A DNA stretch of 34,946 nucleotides from Rhizobium sp. Q54 (GTDB lineage Bacteria; Pseudomonadota; Alphaproteobacteria; Reyranellales; Reyranellaceae), in assembly GCA_945903635.1 (NCBI GenBank), contig CAMDOT010000037.1, positions 1 through 34,946 of the forward strand, in the 5' to 3' direction. Position 1 is the first letter of the stretch; every line of letters begins with the position of its first letter. A program made the position numbers and the translations under genes. The notes beneath the pieces are model-generated. The model saw only the letters and a program-made list of their open reading frames with translations, was not told the DNA's origin and searched no databases. Positions 22,835-31,644 of the stretch are shown piece after piece.

Positions 22835-23284
22835 ATGTCCAGGGAACAGGAAAACAAGGAAATCGTCGGCCGCTGGTTCGCGGAGTTCTGGGGCAACCCC
22901 TGGAATCCCAAGGTGATCGAGCAACTCGCGGCGCCCGACATGCTTCTGCAGTATTCGCTGCACGCGCCGCGCCGCGGTCACGACGACGTGCGAAACTTCA
23001 TGACAGGCTTCCGCACGGCTTTTCCCGATCTCAGCTTCGGCGCCGCCGCCGATCTCATCGCCGAGGGCGATCATGTCGTCGGCCGCTGGATCGGCGGCGG
23101 CACGCACACCGGGCCCGCCTTCGACGACTTCCTCGTCGGCGCGCTGCCGGCAGCGTCGGGCCGCAAGATGCGCTTCACGGGAACTACCGTGCTCCGTATC
23201 GAGAACGGCAAGGTAGCCGAGGAGATCGGGCTCGATGACGGCGTGACGGCGCTGACCCAGCTCGGCCTCATCCGCGCTTCCTGA
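22835..23284 (+). CDS. SnoaL-like / ester cyclase family protein
   Basis: The protein has 149 residues with the NTF2-like cone fold pattern of SnoaL-type cyclases and related hydrolases: VGRWFAEFWG at the start, RRGHDDVRNFMTGFRTAFPDLSF, GDHVVGRWIGGGTHTG, and a closing TTVLRIENGKVAEEIGLDD. Such proteins act on small hydrophobic molecules; many have no assigned role. AAGGAG lies nine bases before the ATG at 22835. It diverges from OsmC with a gap of about 100 bases that must hold both promoters. Confidence 0.85.
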   Translation: MSREQENKEIVGRWFAEFWGNPWNPKVIEQLAAPDMLLQYSLHAPRRGHDDVRNFMTGFRTAFPDLSFGAAADLIAEGDHVVGRWIGGGTHTGPAFDDFLVGALPAASGRKMRFTGTTVLRIENGKVAEEIGLDDGVTALTQLGLIRAS

Positions 23285-23294
23285 TACGACGAAC

Positions 23295-23319
23295 CGGACG
23301 GGGCCGGTGGCTCCGTCCG
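23295..23319. terminator. Possible bidirectional hairpin between convergent genes
   Basis: CGGACGG (23295-23301) pairs with CCGTCCG (23313-23319) around an 11-base loop. It lies between the SnoaL-like gene (plus) and the binding-protein gene (minus). There is no proper T-run on either side, so its strength is doubtful. Confidence 0.35.
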
Positions 23320-23346
23320 ACTTAATCCACCCAAGGCGCTGCTCCC

Positions 23347-24333
23347 TCAGATCTTGACGGTCTCGTGTGTCGAGGGATGGAACAATTCATCGGCGCGCAA
23401 CAGGCGCGGCGACAGGCCCTGGTCGTGGTGATGGCCCAGAAAGGCATCGATCACATGCCGGTTGGGAGCGAGACCGTAGGACCAGAAATCCGTCCCCATC
23501 AGCTGGCGTGCGTCCCGCAGTTGCTCCTCGACGAACGGCAGCGTCGCCTTCGTTGCCGCTGTGTCGCCGAGATGTCTCAGCGCGGCGGCCTTTGCCGCGG
23601 TGAAGGCCTTCAAGGCCGCCGCCGGCAGCCAGGGATGGCGCTCGGCAAGTTCGCGCCTCACTCCCACCAGATGCATGATCGGAAAGATACGGGTTCGCCG
23701 GTAGTAGTCCTTGGCCACGGCGATCGGATTGTCGAACAGCCAGCCGACATTGGGGTCGCCGCCTTCGAACGCCGAGGGCGCGCGCGGCGAGATCACGCCA
23801 TCGATCTTGCCGTCGATGAGCAGACGCGCGAGCGTCATGTCAGCTGGCGCATCTTCGAGCCGAACGGCCGGCGGCAGAGAGACAGCCACCTTCTCGAGGC
23901 GTCCGGGCTCTTCGAGACCGCCGCGGACCCAGATCACATCGGACGGCAACACGCCGTGATCGGCGAGAAGGGACCGGGCCCACACATTGGCGGTGAGCTG
24001 GTACTCGGCAACGCCGATCCGCCGTCCTTTCAGGTCCTGCGGCCGGGCAATTCGGTCCTTGGCGACATAGATCGACGTGTGGCGGAACGCGCGCGACAGG
24101 AACGCCGGGACGCCGACATAGGGACAATCGCTTGCGGCGGTCTTGACGGCGAAGCTCGAAAGCGAGAGTTCGCAGATGTCGAAGGGCGCATCGCGAAAGG
24201 CGCGAAAGAAGATCTCCTCGGGGCTCAGCGTCATGACGATAGGGTCGACGCCGTCTATCCGGACCGTACCGTCGATCAATGGACGGGTGCGGTCGTAGTC
24301 GCCGACTGCGACGGACAGGGTGAGCTTGGTCAT
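23347..24333 (-). CDS. Substrate-binding / 4,5-dihydroxyphthalate decarboxylase-like protein
   Basis: This 328-residue protein has no signal peptide. The start LTLSVAVGDYDRTRPLIDGT, then FDICELSLSSF, DLKGRRIGVAEYQLTANVWAR and IFPIMHLVGVRRELAERHPWL match the family that includes 4,5-dihydroxyphthalate decarboxylase, whose fold is a type 2 periplasmic binding protein. Members are annotated either as ABC binding proteins or as the decarboxylase. The lack of a signal peptide favours a cytoplasmic enzyme. The gene ends a minus-strand pair with the cupin gene 35-40 bases upstream. Confidence 0.82.
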   Translation of the reverse strand: MTKLTLSVAVGDYDRTRPLIDGTVRIDGVDPIVMTLSPEEIFFRAFRDAPFDICELSLSSFAVKTAASDCPYVGVPAFLSRAFRHTSIYVAKDRIARPQDLKGRRIGVAEYQLTANVWARSLLADHGVLPSDVIWVRGGLEEPGRLEKVAVSLPPAVRLEDAPADMTLARLLIDGKIDGVISPRAPSAFEGGDPNVGWLFDNPIAVAKDYYRRTRIFPIMHLVGVRRELAERHPWLPAAALKAFTAAKAAALRHLGDTAATKATLPFVEEQLRDARQLMGTDFWSYGLAPNRHVIDAFLGHHHDQGLSPRLLRADELFHPSTHETVKI

Positions 24334-24367
24334 CGGTCCCGCCTGTCGTTCGTTTTCCGCGCTGGCG

Positions 24368-24871
24368 TCAGGCGGCCTTGATGTTTGAGCGCTTGATGTT
24401 GTCCAGGTTCTCGCCCTCGATGCGCACCAGCTTGGTGAGCCCGTCGCGCTTGGGCGAGTGGACGACGCCGATGTCGTAGAAATGGGCGTCGCCCGGCCGC
24501 ATGACGTAGGATTTCTCGGGCGCCACCAAGGTCGGGGCAGCCCCTTCGCCTTTCTGCACGACGCGCCAGTCGGTCATCTCGGTGTCGCCGACCGCGAGGC
24601 CGTAGATCGCCCAACTCGGGCCGTGATCGTGCGGCGCGCCATGCGCCGGCTTCTCGTAGACGTGACCGCAGATGCAGAAGCCCAGTTCGGGGTCCTCATA
24701 GAGTACCTTGCGCGGTTTGCACTGCTCGGGCGTCAGGTGCTTGGCAATGAACGCCTCGTCATGCAGAACCTTCTCCACCAGCGCGCAGATCGCCTGCTTG
24801 CCGGCGGTTCCAGAATCAGCTTTTAGGGCCGCACGAATATCGGTGCTGAGCTTCTCGAGCGTCGTGGTCAT
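24368..24871 (-). CDS. Cysteine-dioxygenase-like cupin
   Basis: This protein has about 167 residues with a cupin fold. The metal site is visible as HDHGPSWAIYGLAVGD (His-x-His) and GVVHSPKRDGLTKLVRI (third His). It resembles thiol-dioxygenase-like cupins, which use Fe2+ to oxidise a thiol or other small molecule. I prefer the ATG at 24871: GGAG is seven bases upstream, whereas it is only one base from the alternative ATG at 24877. It shares an operon with the decarboxylase-like gene, so the two may treat the same compound. Confidence 0.8.
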   Translation of the reverse strand: MTTTLEKLSTDIRAALKADSGTAGKQAICALVEKVLHDEAFIAKHLTPEQCKPRKVLYEDPELGFCICGHVYEKPAHGAPHDHGPSWAIYGLAVGDTEMTDWRVVQKGEGAAPTLVAPEKSYVMRPGDAHFYDIGVVHSPKRDGLTKLVRIEGENLDNIKRSNIKAA

Positions 24872-24955
24872 GGTCATTCTCCGGAAACTTGGTGCACGAA
24901 AAGATTATCGTGCGAGGATTGGAGTGTGCCGGGCTTCCCTGCCTCGTCAAGGGCC

Positions 24956-25660
24956 TCAGTCCGGTCCAGGGCGAGAAGCCTCTGGCCGGGCCGAGCGGCT
25001 GTCGACCCATTCCTGCGCCATGAGGATCAGGCCGAAGGTCGCCGCCAGCAGGAAGGCGATGTTGAAGTAGAGCGTGAAGCTCTGCACGAGTTCGCCGGTG
25101 GCCGGCGAAACGGCGCCGCTCATCTGCAGCCCGATCAGCGCCACCCGGATGAGGCGTGTCGCGGCAATGCAGGCGAGCGCCGTGCTGGCGATATGGCGGC
25201 TGCGGAGCCCGTCGAGCGCGAAGCCACGCCAGGTTTCCCACGCCGCGGCCAAGGTCAAGCCGGCGATGAAGAGCGAGAACAGGGCCGAGAAACCCCGTCG
25301 CGGCGCATCGAACCACCACGCCAGCGCGAACAGCGCGACGAAGGCGCCGGTGATCGCGAGTACGCCGATCAGCTGGTCGACCGGCCTCAGGCGGTCGTCG
25401 TTGAAGCGGCGCATGCTCGTCCACATCAGGCCGTAGCCGATGACGAACATGACATTGGTCACCAAGGTGAGGTGCAGCGCGTTGTCTGCTCCGCGGAGGG
25501 AGCCCACGGCCATGGCAAGGGCGCTCAGCACCATCGCCAGCGACCAGCCGAGCAGGCAAACCACCTCGCGATGATGATACCAGGCGAGCAGCGTCACGCC
25601 GGCAGCGGTCAGCCTCACGAAGATGCCGACGAAGAGAAGTGTCGAGGCTTCCAGGGCCAT
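24956..25660 (-). CDS. Seven-helix membrane protein (sensor-domain-like)
   Basis: This 234-residue protein has about seven hydrophobic helices (near 7-28, 33-53, 63-82, 94-116, 122-142, 155-178 and 197-216) and a short charged cytoplasmic tail. Its layout and loops (GADNALHLTLVTNVMFVIGYGLMW, then SMRRFNDD; LFNIAFLL-like last helix) resemble the membrane sensor halves of diguanylate cyclases, but no GGDEF or kinase domain follows. It could be a stand-alone sensor or a truncated one. It is a lone minus-strand gene between the cupin and TonB-type genes. Confidence 0.65.
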   Translation of the reverse strand: MALEASTLLFVGIFVRLTAAGVTLLAWYHHREVVCLLGWSLAMVLSALAMAVGSLRGADNALHLTLVTNVMFVIGYGLMWTSMRRFNDDRLRPVDQLIGVLAITGAFVALFALAWWFDAPRRGFSALFSLFIAGLTLAAAWETWRGFALDGLRSRHIASTALACIAATRLIRVALIGLQMSGAVSPATGELVQSFTLYFNIAFLLAATFGLILMAQEWVDSRSARPEASRPGPD

Positions 25661-25725
25661 TTGTCAGTCGATGATAGGCTTCGCCCGATCGCCAACACAA
25701 GCCGCCTGCAGGCGCGCTGTGGTCG

Positions 25726-26601
25726 TTAGCGGTTTGTGGAGACCAGCGGCAGGTCGAAGCTGGCGCTCTCGCCCTTGATTTCTGGTGGCAGCGGCGTGTA
25801 GGGCGCGCCCGCTCGGACGCCGGCGAGAACGCCGCGGTCGAATTCTGGGACGCCGCTCGATCCGATGATTTCGGCGCCAACCAGTCTGCCGTCCCGCGCG
25901 ATGACGATCCGCACGACAGATGTGCCCTGTCTCACATTCGTGTTGGCATAATAGTGGTAGCCCACGATCCTGCGGGCGATCTGCCGGAGATAGTTGTCGG
26001 CCAGTCGCGATTTGGCGAAGGCGTCGGCGGGATTGACGAAGGGATGGGGTGACGGCTCCTCCTTCGAGGCAGCGGCTGGTGGCCGCTGTGGAGCAGGCGC
26101 GAGCGGCGAGGGGCGAAGATCCGGTCGCTGTGGTGCCGGGTTGGCTGGCCGCGCGGCCATCATGTCGGGCAGTGGGGGCGCCGGCACCGGCGCGAGCTCG
26201 ACCGGTGCGGGCGTGGCCGCCGCGGCGGCCGCTGCCTCCCGGGATGACGGAAGTTGCGGTGTCGGGGGAAGCTCCTTTGGCTGCACCGGCGCCTGTGGCA
26301 CCTGGGTCGGCCTATTGGAGGTGAGCGGCGCGGGCGGCGGCAGGCCGAGCGGCATAGGCGCGGACTGCACGGCCGGCGCCTGCTTCGGTTGAGGTGGCGG
26401 TGGTGGAGGCGCGGGCTCCGGCGCCTTTGGCGCTTCGAAGGTGATCTCGACCGCCTCCTCACTGGGCGGTTGCCGCGACTGGTTCACGGACATCCACCAC
26501 AGCGCCAGGATCGCCAACGCATGCAGCAGCACCGCCAGCGCGAGCGCCGGAGGCGACATGCGGTCGGAACGGTGGGAGAGGGCGCTGGCGGCGGGAGTCA
26601 C
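25726..26601 (-). CDS. TonB family protein
   Basis: The protein has 291 residues. A single N-terminal membrane helix (about 17-40, LALAVLLHALAILALWW) is followed by a long Pro/Ala-rich spacer (about 50-190) and a TonB C-terminal domain (about 205-290: YLRQIARRIVGYHYY, VVRIVIARDGRLVGAEIIGSSG, FDRGVLAGVRAGAPYTPLP). It would carry proton-motive-force energy to outer-membrane transporters. No exbB, exbD or receptor gene is adjacent. I use the GTG at 26601, which has an AGGA five bases upstream; the ATG at 26559 is the alternative and lacks a binding site. A 13-base tandem repeat lies directly upstream. Confidence 0.88.
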   Translation of the reverse strand: MTPAASALSHRSDRMSPPALALAVLLHALAILALWWMSVNQSRQPPSEEAVEITFEAPKAPEPAPPPPPPQPKQAPAVQSAPMPLGLPPPAPLTSNRPTQVPQAPVQPKELPPTPQLPSSREAAAAAAATPAPVELAPVPAPPLPDMMAARPANPAPQRPDLRPSPLAPAPQRPPAAASKEEPSPHPFVNPADAFAKSRLADNYLRQIARRIVGYHYYANTNVRQGTSVVRIVIARDGRLVGAEIIGSSGVPEFDRGVLAGVRAGAPYTPLPPEIKGESASFDLPLVSTNR

Positions 26602-26620
26602 GAAGTCCTGTCAAAAAGCT

Positions 26621-26646
26621 CTGGTCGAGAACACTGGTCGAAAACC
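26621..26646. repeat. 13-base tandem repeat upstream of the TonB-type gene
   Basis: CTGGTCGAGAACA (26621-26633) is followed directly by CTGGTCGAAAACC (26634-26646), 11 of 13 bases identical. It lies 20-45 bases before the GTG start, in the expected promoter zone, so it could be a double operator site. Confidence 0.4.
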
Positions 26647-27039
26647 CTGGGCATCCGACAGGGAGTTTACAGGTCCCGGCCGTGCGAGACGACGGCTCGA
26701 TCTTGTTCTAATTTTGACCATTCCAGAGGTATCCAGAGTCAAATCTTCTCGATTTCGAGATTCCTTTCGCAGGCCATCTTCAAGGCGCAAGATTCGCTTC
26801 CTGTTTGACGCCGGCGATTCCTCGGGCCGCATGATCGGACGGCCGTTCCAAGGGGCGGCGTCGCATCGCCAGCCGTGACGAAAAGCTGGCCACGACCTTG
26901 GCCCCAGCCGCCACCATTGCAATTGTCGCCTGTCGGTACTGGCATCGGAACGACGCCCACGGGTGCTTGTCTCTTGCGGGTGTTCAATCTCGCCTCATGT
27001 GCCGACGCGAATGCAGGTCGAGCATCAAGGCCGGCGCTA

Positions 27040-27069
27040 TTGACAAGTTTTCGAGGCGCGACGGATAGT
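27040..27069 (+). promoter_or_regulatory. Candidate sigma-70 promoter of the oligopeptide ABC operon
   Basis: TTGACA (27040-27045), a perfect -35 box, is followed after 18 bases by GATAGT (27064-27069), a four-of-six -10 match. Transcription would begin near 27076, leaving a leader of about 70 bases with AGGGAGG before the ATG at 27146. Confidence 0.55.
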
Positions 27070-27145
27070 CGATGCGCGTCAGTTGTGCCGTAAGAGCCAG
27101 CAACGCCAAGTCGACGTAAGGTTGGTCGGCGCTAGGGAGGTAATG

Positions 27146-28783
27146 ATGTTCCGGAAAGTCGCGAGAGTTTTCGCTCTTGCCGTTGTCATGGTTGCTGGCG
27201 CCACAGTTCCCTCTCGCGCCCAGGACCAGAAGGGTACGCTCGTCTTCGCCGTGGAATCGCTCGGCGCGCAGACGCTCGATCCGATCCTCGAGGCCCGTCC
27301 GGGCAACGCGGTTTACCAGGCGGTGATGTACGACTCGCTGGTCGGCTTCAATCTCGAGAAGGGCGGTGTCGGCCCCGGCGTGGCCGAGCGCTGGGAGCTT
27401 TCTCCAGACGGTCTGTCGTGGACCTTCTTCCTGCGGCCCGGCCAGATCTTTCACAACGGCGACAAGCTCACCGCGCATGACGTGAAGTTCAGCCTCGAGC
27501 GGCAGATGAGCCCGGGTTCGCTCTCCGCGTCGGCTGCCACCATGCGGCGGACGTTCAAGAGCATCGAGGTGATCGACGAACTCACCGTGAAGGTGAACAC
27601 CACCAGCCCGCAGATCGGCCTGCCGCCCAGCCTGTCGCGCGCCGTGGCGCCCGAGGGCGCGATCATGCCCAAGAACTACATCGAGAAGGTGGGCGAAGAG
27701 GAGTTCCGCAAGAAGCCGATCGGCAGCGGTCCGTGGAAGTTCGTGCGCAACGGGCCGGGTGATCGCATCGAATTCACCGCCGTCGCCAATCATTGGCGCG
27801 GCACGCCGCACTTCAAGGACCTGCACATGCTGCTGGTGCCGGAGGAGAGCACGCGGGTGGCCATGGTGCGCACCGGCGAGGCGGCGATCGCCTCGATCGG
27901 ACCCGAGGCCATGCTCGGCGCCTCGCGCGCCGGGCTGGAGGTGCTGTCGGTGCCCGGCACGATGCAGGCGATCTTCCAGTTCTGGGGCACCTACAAACCG
28001 GAGGTGAAGGATTCGCCGATCGCCAAGGCGCGCGTGCGCCAGGCGCTGTCGCTGGCGATCGATCGCAAGCAGATCATCGAGCACGTCATGAACGGCAAGG
28101 CGAAGATGCCGTATCCCTTCTCCACCTTCGGCTACACCGACTATTTCAGCGCCGATCACTGGGAGAAGTGGGCGGCCGAGGCCTACCGCTACGATCCGGC
28201 GCTGGCCAAGAAGATCCTGGCCGAAGAAGGCTATCCCAACGGTTTCGAGCTGAAGTTCGCCAACATGGCGCTACCGGGCACGCAGTTCATGGTCGATATC
28301 GGTACCGCCATCGCCGATATGTGGACCAAGGTCGGCGTCAAGGTGACGCTCAAGCACTACGAGTATGGCGCCTTTGTGCCGATGGAGCGCGGCGACCAGG
28401 CCCCGCTGATCGGCTGGGCCTCGATGTACCGCACGGCCGGCCGGCCCGACGCGCAGTGGCGTTACAACAGCGCTTTCTCGCCCGACAGCACGCAGCGCCT
28501 TCTGGGTGACAAAGAAAATTGCCCGCAGGACTGCCAGGACTTCGTCAAGACCTACCAGGCCTTGGGCTCCGAGCTCGACAAGACCAAGCGCACGGCCCTG
28601 ACCGACCGCATGGTCGAGATCACGACCAATTCCTGGACGGTGATCCCGATCATCGAAGGCATGGGCTACTACGCGATCAATACCAAGAAAGTCGGGCAGT
28701 TCGCTCCGATCCCCGGCCGGCACGAGCTGGGCGACGTATTCGAGCGCATCCCGCGCCCGGAGCAGAAGCCCTGGAAGAAGTGA
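27146..28783 (+). CDS. Oligopeptide/nickel-type ABC transporter substrate-binding protein
   Basis: The 545-residue protein fits the SBP_bac_5 (DppA/OppA) family. A signal peptide of about 26 residues ends at SRAQ. Then come the family marks LDPILEARPGNAVYQAVMYDSLVGF, WELSPDGLSWTFFLRPGQIFHNG and KARVRQALSLAIDRKQI. It captures peptides or similar ligands in the periplasm for the two permeases downstream. AGGGAGG is five bases before the ATG at 27146 (two bases before the alternative ATG at 27143). A pair of cysteines (CPQDC) near the C-terminal third may form a disulfide. It is the first gene of a six-gene operon. Confidence 0.92.
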   Translation: MFRKVARVFALAVVMVAGATVPSRAQDQKGTLVFAVESLGAQTLDPILEARPGNAVYQAVMYDSLVGFNLEKGGVGPGVAERWELSPDGLSWTFFLRPGQIFHNGDKLTAHDVKFSLERQMSPGSLSASAATMRRTFKSIEVIDELTVKVNTTSPQIGLPPSLSRAVAPEGAIMPKNYIEKVGEEEFRKKPIGSGPWKFVRNGPGDRIEFTAVANHWRGTPHFKDLHMLLVPEESTRVAMVRTGEAAIASIGPEAMLGASRAGLEVLSVPGTMQAIFQFWGTYKPEVKDSPIAKARVRQALSLAIDRKQIIEHVMNGKAKMPYPFSTFGYTDYFSADHWEKWAAEAYRYDPALAKKILAEEGYPNGFELKFANMALPGTQFMVDIGTAIADMWTKVGVKVTLKHYEYGAFVPMERGDQAPLIGWASMYRTAGRPDAQWRYNSAFSPDSTQRLLGDKENCPQDCQDFVKTYQALGSELDKTKRTALTDRMVEITTNSWTVIPIIEGMGYYAINTKKVGQFAPIPGRHELGDVFERIPRPEQKPWKK

Positions 28784-28811
28784 GGCCGACGCTGACGACT
28801 AGAGGCGCGCC

Positions 28812-29729
28812 ATGAAGCGCTACATCGCGCGCCGTCTGATGCAGGGCGTGATCCTGCTCTTCATGGTGGCGACGATCGTGTTCTTCCTGGGCCGGCTGAC
28901 CGGCAATCCGGTCGACCTGATGCTGCCCGAGGACGCCACAGCCGAGGACCGCACGGCCCTGATCCAGACGCTCGGCCTCGACGGTTCTGTCCTCGACCAG
29001 TACGCAATCTTCGTCGGCAAGGCGATGCACGGCGATCTCGGCATGTCGATCCGCATGAAGCAGCCGGCGTCCGAGGCCTTCTTCGACCGCCTGCCCAACA
29101 CGCTCGTGCTCATCCCGTGGGCGATCCTGCTGGGCATGATGCTCGGCATTCCCCTGGGGGTGGTGGCGGCGGTCAACCGCGGCGGCATGCTCGACCGCGC
29201 GGCGGGCACGGTCGCGGTGCTGGGCGTCGCCATGCCGAGCTTCTGGCTCGGTGTGCTGCTGATCTTCGTCTTCAGCGTCGAGCTGGGCTGGCTGCCGTCC
29301 GGGCGCATGGGCGGGCCGTCGCACTACGTCCTGCCGGTCATCACTCTCGGTACCTTCCTCGTCGCCGGCTTCATGCGCATCACGCGCTCCGCCATGCTGG
29401 AGGTGATGGAGAGCGAGTTCGTCAAGCTCGCGCGCATCAAGGGACTGAGCGAAGCCGTCGTGATCTGGAAGCATTGCCTGCGCAACGCACTGATCCCGGT
29501 GTTGACCCTGTGGGGCGTGTTCGTCGGCAACCTGATCACCGGCGCCATCGTGACCGAGACCGTGTTCGCGTGGCCCGGCATCGGTCGCCTCACCTACGAG
29601 GCGGTGATCTACCGCGACTTCCCGCTGCTGCAGGCGGTGATCATCCTGAAATCGATCCTGATCCTCTCCATCAACCTCGGCGTCGACATCCTCTACGCCT
29701 ATGTCGATCCGCGCATCCGGCTCACCTGA
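28812..29729 (+). CDS. Oligopeptide-type ABC transporter permease (DppB-like)
   Basis: This is a 305-residue membrane protein with six helices. It opens MKRYIARRLMQGVILLFMVATIVFFL, typical of the DppB/OppB family, and carries the EAA loop VKLARIKGLSEAVVIWKHCLRNALIPVL that contacts the ATPase. It ends with the family's DILYAYVDPRIRL. It forms half of the inner-membrane channel with the next gene's product. GGCGCGCC precedes the ATG and the Shine-Dalgarno match is weak. Confidence 0.93.
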   Translation: MKRYIARRLMQGVILLFMVATIVFFLGRLTGNPVDLMLPEDATAEDRTALIQTLGLDGSVLDQYAIFVGKAMHGDLGMSIRMKQPASEAFFDRLPNTLVLIPWAILLGMMLGIPLGVVAAVNRGGMLDRAAGTVAVLGVAMPSFWLGVLLIFVFSVELGWLPSGRMGGPSHYVLPVITLGTFLVAGFMRITRSAMLEVMESEFVKLARIKGLSEAVVIWKHCLRNALIPVLTLWGVFVGNLITGAIVTETVFAWPGIGRLTYEAVIYRDFPLLQAVIILKSILILSINLGVDILYAYVDPRIRLT

Positions 29730-29731
29730 CC

Positions 29732-30658
29732 ATGGCCATCGCTGAACGTCCGCCCTCGACCGACGCTGCGGCATCGCGGCTCTCGCTGTGGCGTCTCGTC
29801 TGGCCGGCGAGGGTTCCCGGGCGCTTTCGGCGCACCGCGCGCGTGCCCTGGATACCGATCGCGATCATCGTGGTGATCGTCGTCATGGCGATCTTCGCGC
29901 CGCTGCTGGCGCCCTATTCGCCGATCGACCAGACGCTGCGCGACAAGCTGCTGCCGCCGGCCTGGATGGCGGGCGGTAGCGACAAGTATTTCCTCGGCAC
30001 CGACGCCTTCGGCCGCGACATCCTGAGCCGGCTGATCTACGGCGCACGGGTCAGCCTGATGGTGGCGCTGCTCGCGCTGACCGCGGGCGGTGGTGTTGGC
30101 CTCGCCGTCGGCATCGTCGCAGGCTACGTCGGTGGCGCGGTCGATAGCATATTGATGCGCCTGGTCGACGCCGCCTTCACTTTCCCGGCCATCCTGTTCG
30201 CGCTGCTGCTCGCCGTCACCATGGGGCAGGGCTTCGGCACCTTGGTGATCGCCATCAGCCTGTTGCTATGGGCGAGCTTCGCGCGGGTCATCAGGGGCGA
30301 GGTGCTATCGCTCAGGCAGCGCGATTTCGTGGCGCTCGCCAGGGTGCGCGGCTGCTCTGCGTCGCGCATCATGCTGACGCACATCCTGCCCAACGTGCTC
30401 AACACCTTCATGGTTCTGGTCACGCTCAACATCGGCGTCGTGATCATCGCCGAGGCGACGCTGAGCTTCCTTGGCGCCGGTATTCCACCGCCGACGCCAA
30501 CTTGGGGTCTGATGATCTCCGAGGGCCGTGGGCGCATCGCCGAAGCCTGGTGGGTGGCGCTGATCCCGGGCATCGCCATCACGCTGATGGTGCTCTCGGT
30601 CAACCTGTTCGGCGATTGGATGCGCGATCGGCTCGACCCGAGGCTTCGCCAGCTATGA
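29732..30658 (+). CDS. Oligopeptide-type ABC transporter permease (DppC-like)
   Basis: This is a 308-residue membrane protein with six helices, of the DppC/OppC type. The periplasmic signature FLGTDAFGRDILSRLIYGAR and the EAA loop FVALARVRGCSASRIMLTHI are intact, and it ends FGDWMRDRLDPRLRQL. A 45-residue N-terminal cytoplasmic stretch rich in Arg and Pro precedes the first helix. The start lies two bases after the DppB-like gene; the stop overlaps the first ATPase start (ATGA). Confidence 0.93.
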   Translation: MAIAERPPSTDAAASRLSLWRLVWPARVPGRFRRTARVPWIPIAIIVVIVVMAIFAPLLAPYSPIDQTLRDKLLPPAWMAGGSDKYFLGTDAFGRDILSRLIYGARVSLMVALLALTAGGGVGLAVGIVAGYVGGAVDSILMRLVDAAFTFPAILFALLLAVTMGQGFGTLVIAISLLLWASFARVIRGEVLSLRQRDFVALARVRGCSASRIMLTHILPNVLNTFMVLVTLNIGVVIIAEATLSFLGAGIPPPTPTWGLMISEGRGRIAEAWWVALIPGIAITLMVLSVNLFGDWMRDRLDPRLRQL

Positions 30659-31644
30659 AGCCCGACATGAGGGGCGAGACCGTTCTCGAGGTCCGCGACC
30701 TGCACACCCATTTCTTCCTGCGTCGCGGCGTCGTGAAAGCGGTCGACGGCGTGAGCTTTTCGCTCAGGCGTGGCGAGGTACTGGGCCTGGTGGGTGAATC
30801 GGGATGTGGCAAGAGCCTCACGGCGCTGTCGCTGATGCGCCTGCTGCCGAAGGGCGGCGCCCAGACCATCAAGGGCGAGGTGCTGCTCAACGGCGAGAAC
30901 ATCCTGGAGCGGACGCCGGCGGAAATGCGCGAGATCCGCGGGCGGCGGATTTCGATGGTGCTGCAGGACCCACAGACGTCGCTCAATCCGGTATTCTCGA
31001 TCGGTGACCAGTTGCGCGAGGCGATCGTGCGCCGCAAACGCGCCTCTCACGTCGACGTGATGAAGGAGGCGGTGGAAGCGCTCCGCCGCGTCGAGATCGC
31101 GGCACCCGAACAGCGCATCGGCCAGTATCCGCACCAGTTGAGCGGCGGCATGAAGCAGCGCGTGGTGGGCGCCATTGCCATCAGCGGCGAGCCGGGGGTG
31201 TTGATCGCCGACGAGCCGACCACCGCGCTCGATGTCACGATCCAGCTTCAGTACCTGAAATTGCTCAAGCGCCTGCAGGCCGAGACCGGCATGGCGATCC
31301 TGTTCATCACTCACGATTTCGGCGTCGTCGGTCGCATGTGCGACCGCGTGGCGGTGATGTATGCCGGCCGCATCGTCGAATGCGGCCCGGTGCGGCAGAT
31401 CTTCGAGGCACCCCAGCATCCCTCCACGCGGGCGCTGATCGCCTCGGTGCCCAAGATGACGGGTCCGGTCGGCCGGCTCACCACGATCGAGGGTCAGCCG
31501 CCGTCGCTGATGAACCTGCCGGTGGGCTGCCGCTTCGCCTCGCGCTGCCCTCTTGTCGAGCAGCGTTGCCTGGACGCTTATCCCGCCGAGGTTCGCGTGG
31601 GCGACGCGCATACCGCCGATTGCTGGAAGGTTACACCGGCATGA
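30655..31644 (+). CDS. Oligopeptide-type ABC transporter ATP-binding protein (DppD-like)
   Basis: This is a 329-residue ATPase. The Walker A motif GESGCGKS is at 47-54, the signature is LSGGMKQRV, and Walker B is VLIADEPTTALD, followed by the switch His in ITHDFG. The C-terminal GCRFASRCPLVEQRC is the oligopeptide-ABC extension that in some homologues binds an iron-sulfur cluster through such cysteines. It pairs with the next gene's ATPase to power uptake. Both ends overlap neighbouring genes by ATGA. Confidence 0.93.
   Translation: MKPDMRGETVLEVRDLHTHFFLRRGVVKAVDGVSFSLRRGEVLGLVGESGCGKSLTALSLMRLLPKGGAQTIKGEVLLNGENILERTPAEMREIRGRRISMVLQDPQTSLNPVFSIGDQLREAIVRRKRASHVDVMKEAVEALRRVEIAAPEQRIGQYPHQLSGGMKQRVVGAIAISGEPGVLIADEPTTALDVTIQLQYLKLLKRLQAETGMAILFITHDFGVVGRMCDRVAVMYAGRIVECGPVRQIFEAPQHPSTRALIASVPKMTGPVGRLTTIEGQPPSLMNLPVGCRFASRCPLVEQRCLDAYPAEVRVGDAHTADCWKVTPA

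Larger units (their letters stand above)
26602..27145. other. Long divergent intergenic region
   Basis: These 544 bases separate the TonB-type gene (minus) from the oligopeptide ABC operon (plus). They contain a 13-base imperfect tandem repeat next to the TonB start and a promoter-like pair at 27040-27069. A noticeably A/T-richer stretch lies at about 26695-26810, unlike the neighbouring DNA. Open frames at 26739-26987 (minus) and 26441-26878 (plus) have no recognisable family and poor starts, so I do not call them genes. A decayed gene or insertion remnant is possible. Confidence 0.4.

Noticed and set aside
26739..26987. Minus-strand frame of 82 codons in the TonB/ABC gap
   Set aside because: There is no ribosome binding site and no family, and the composition changes midway. 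Kept only as a remark on the intergenic region.
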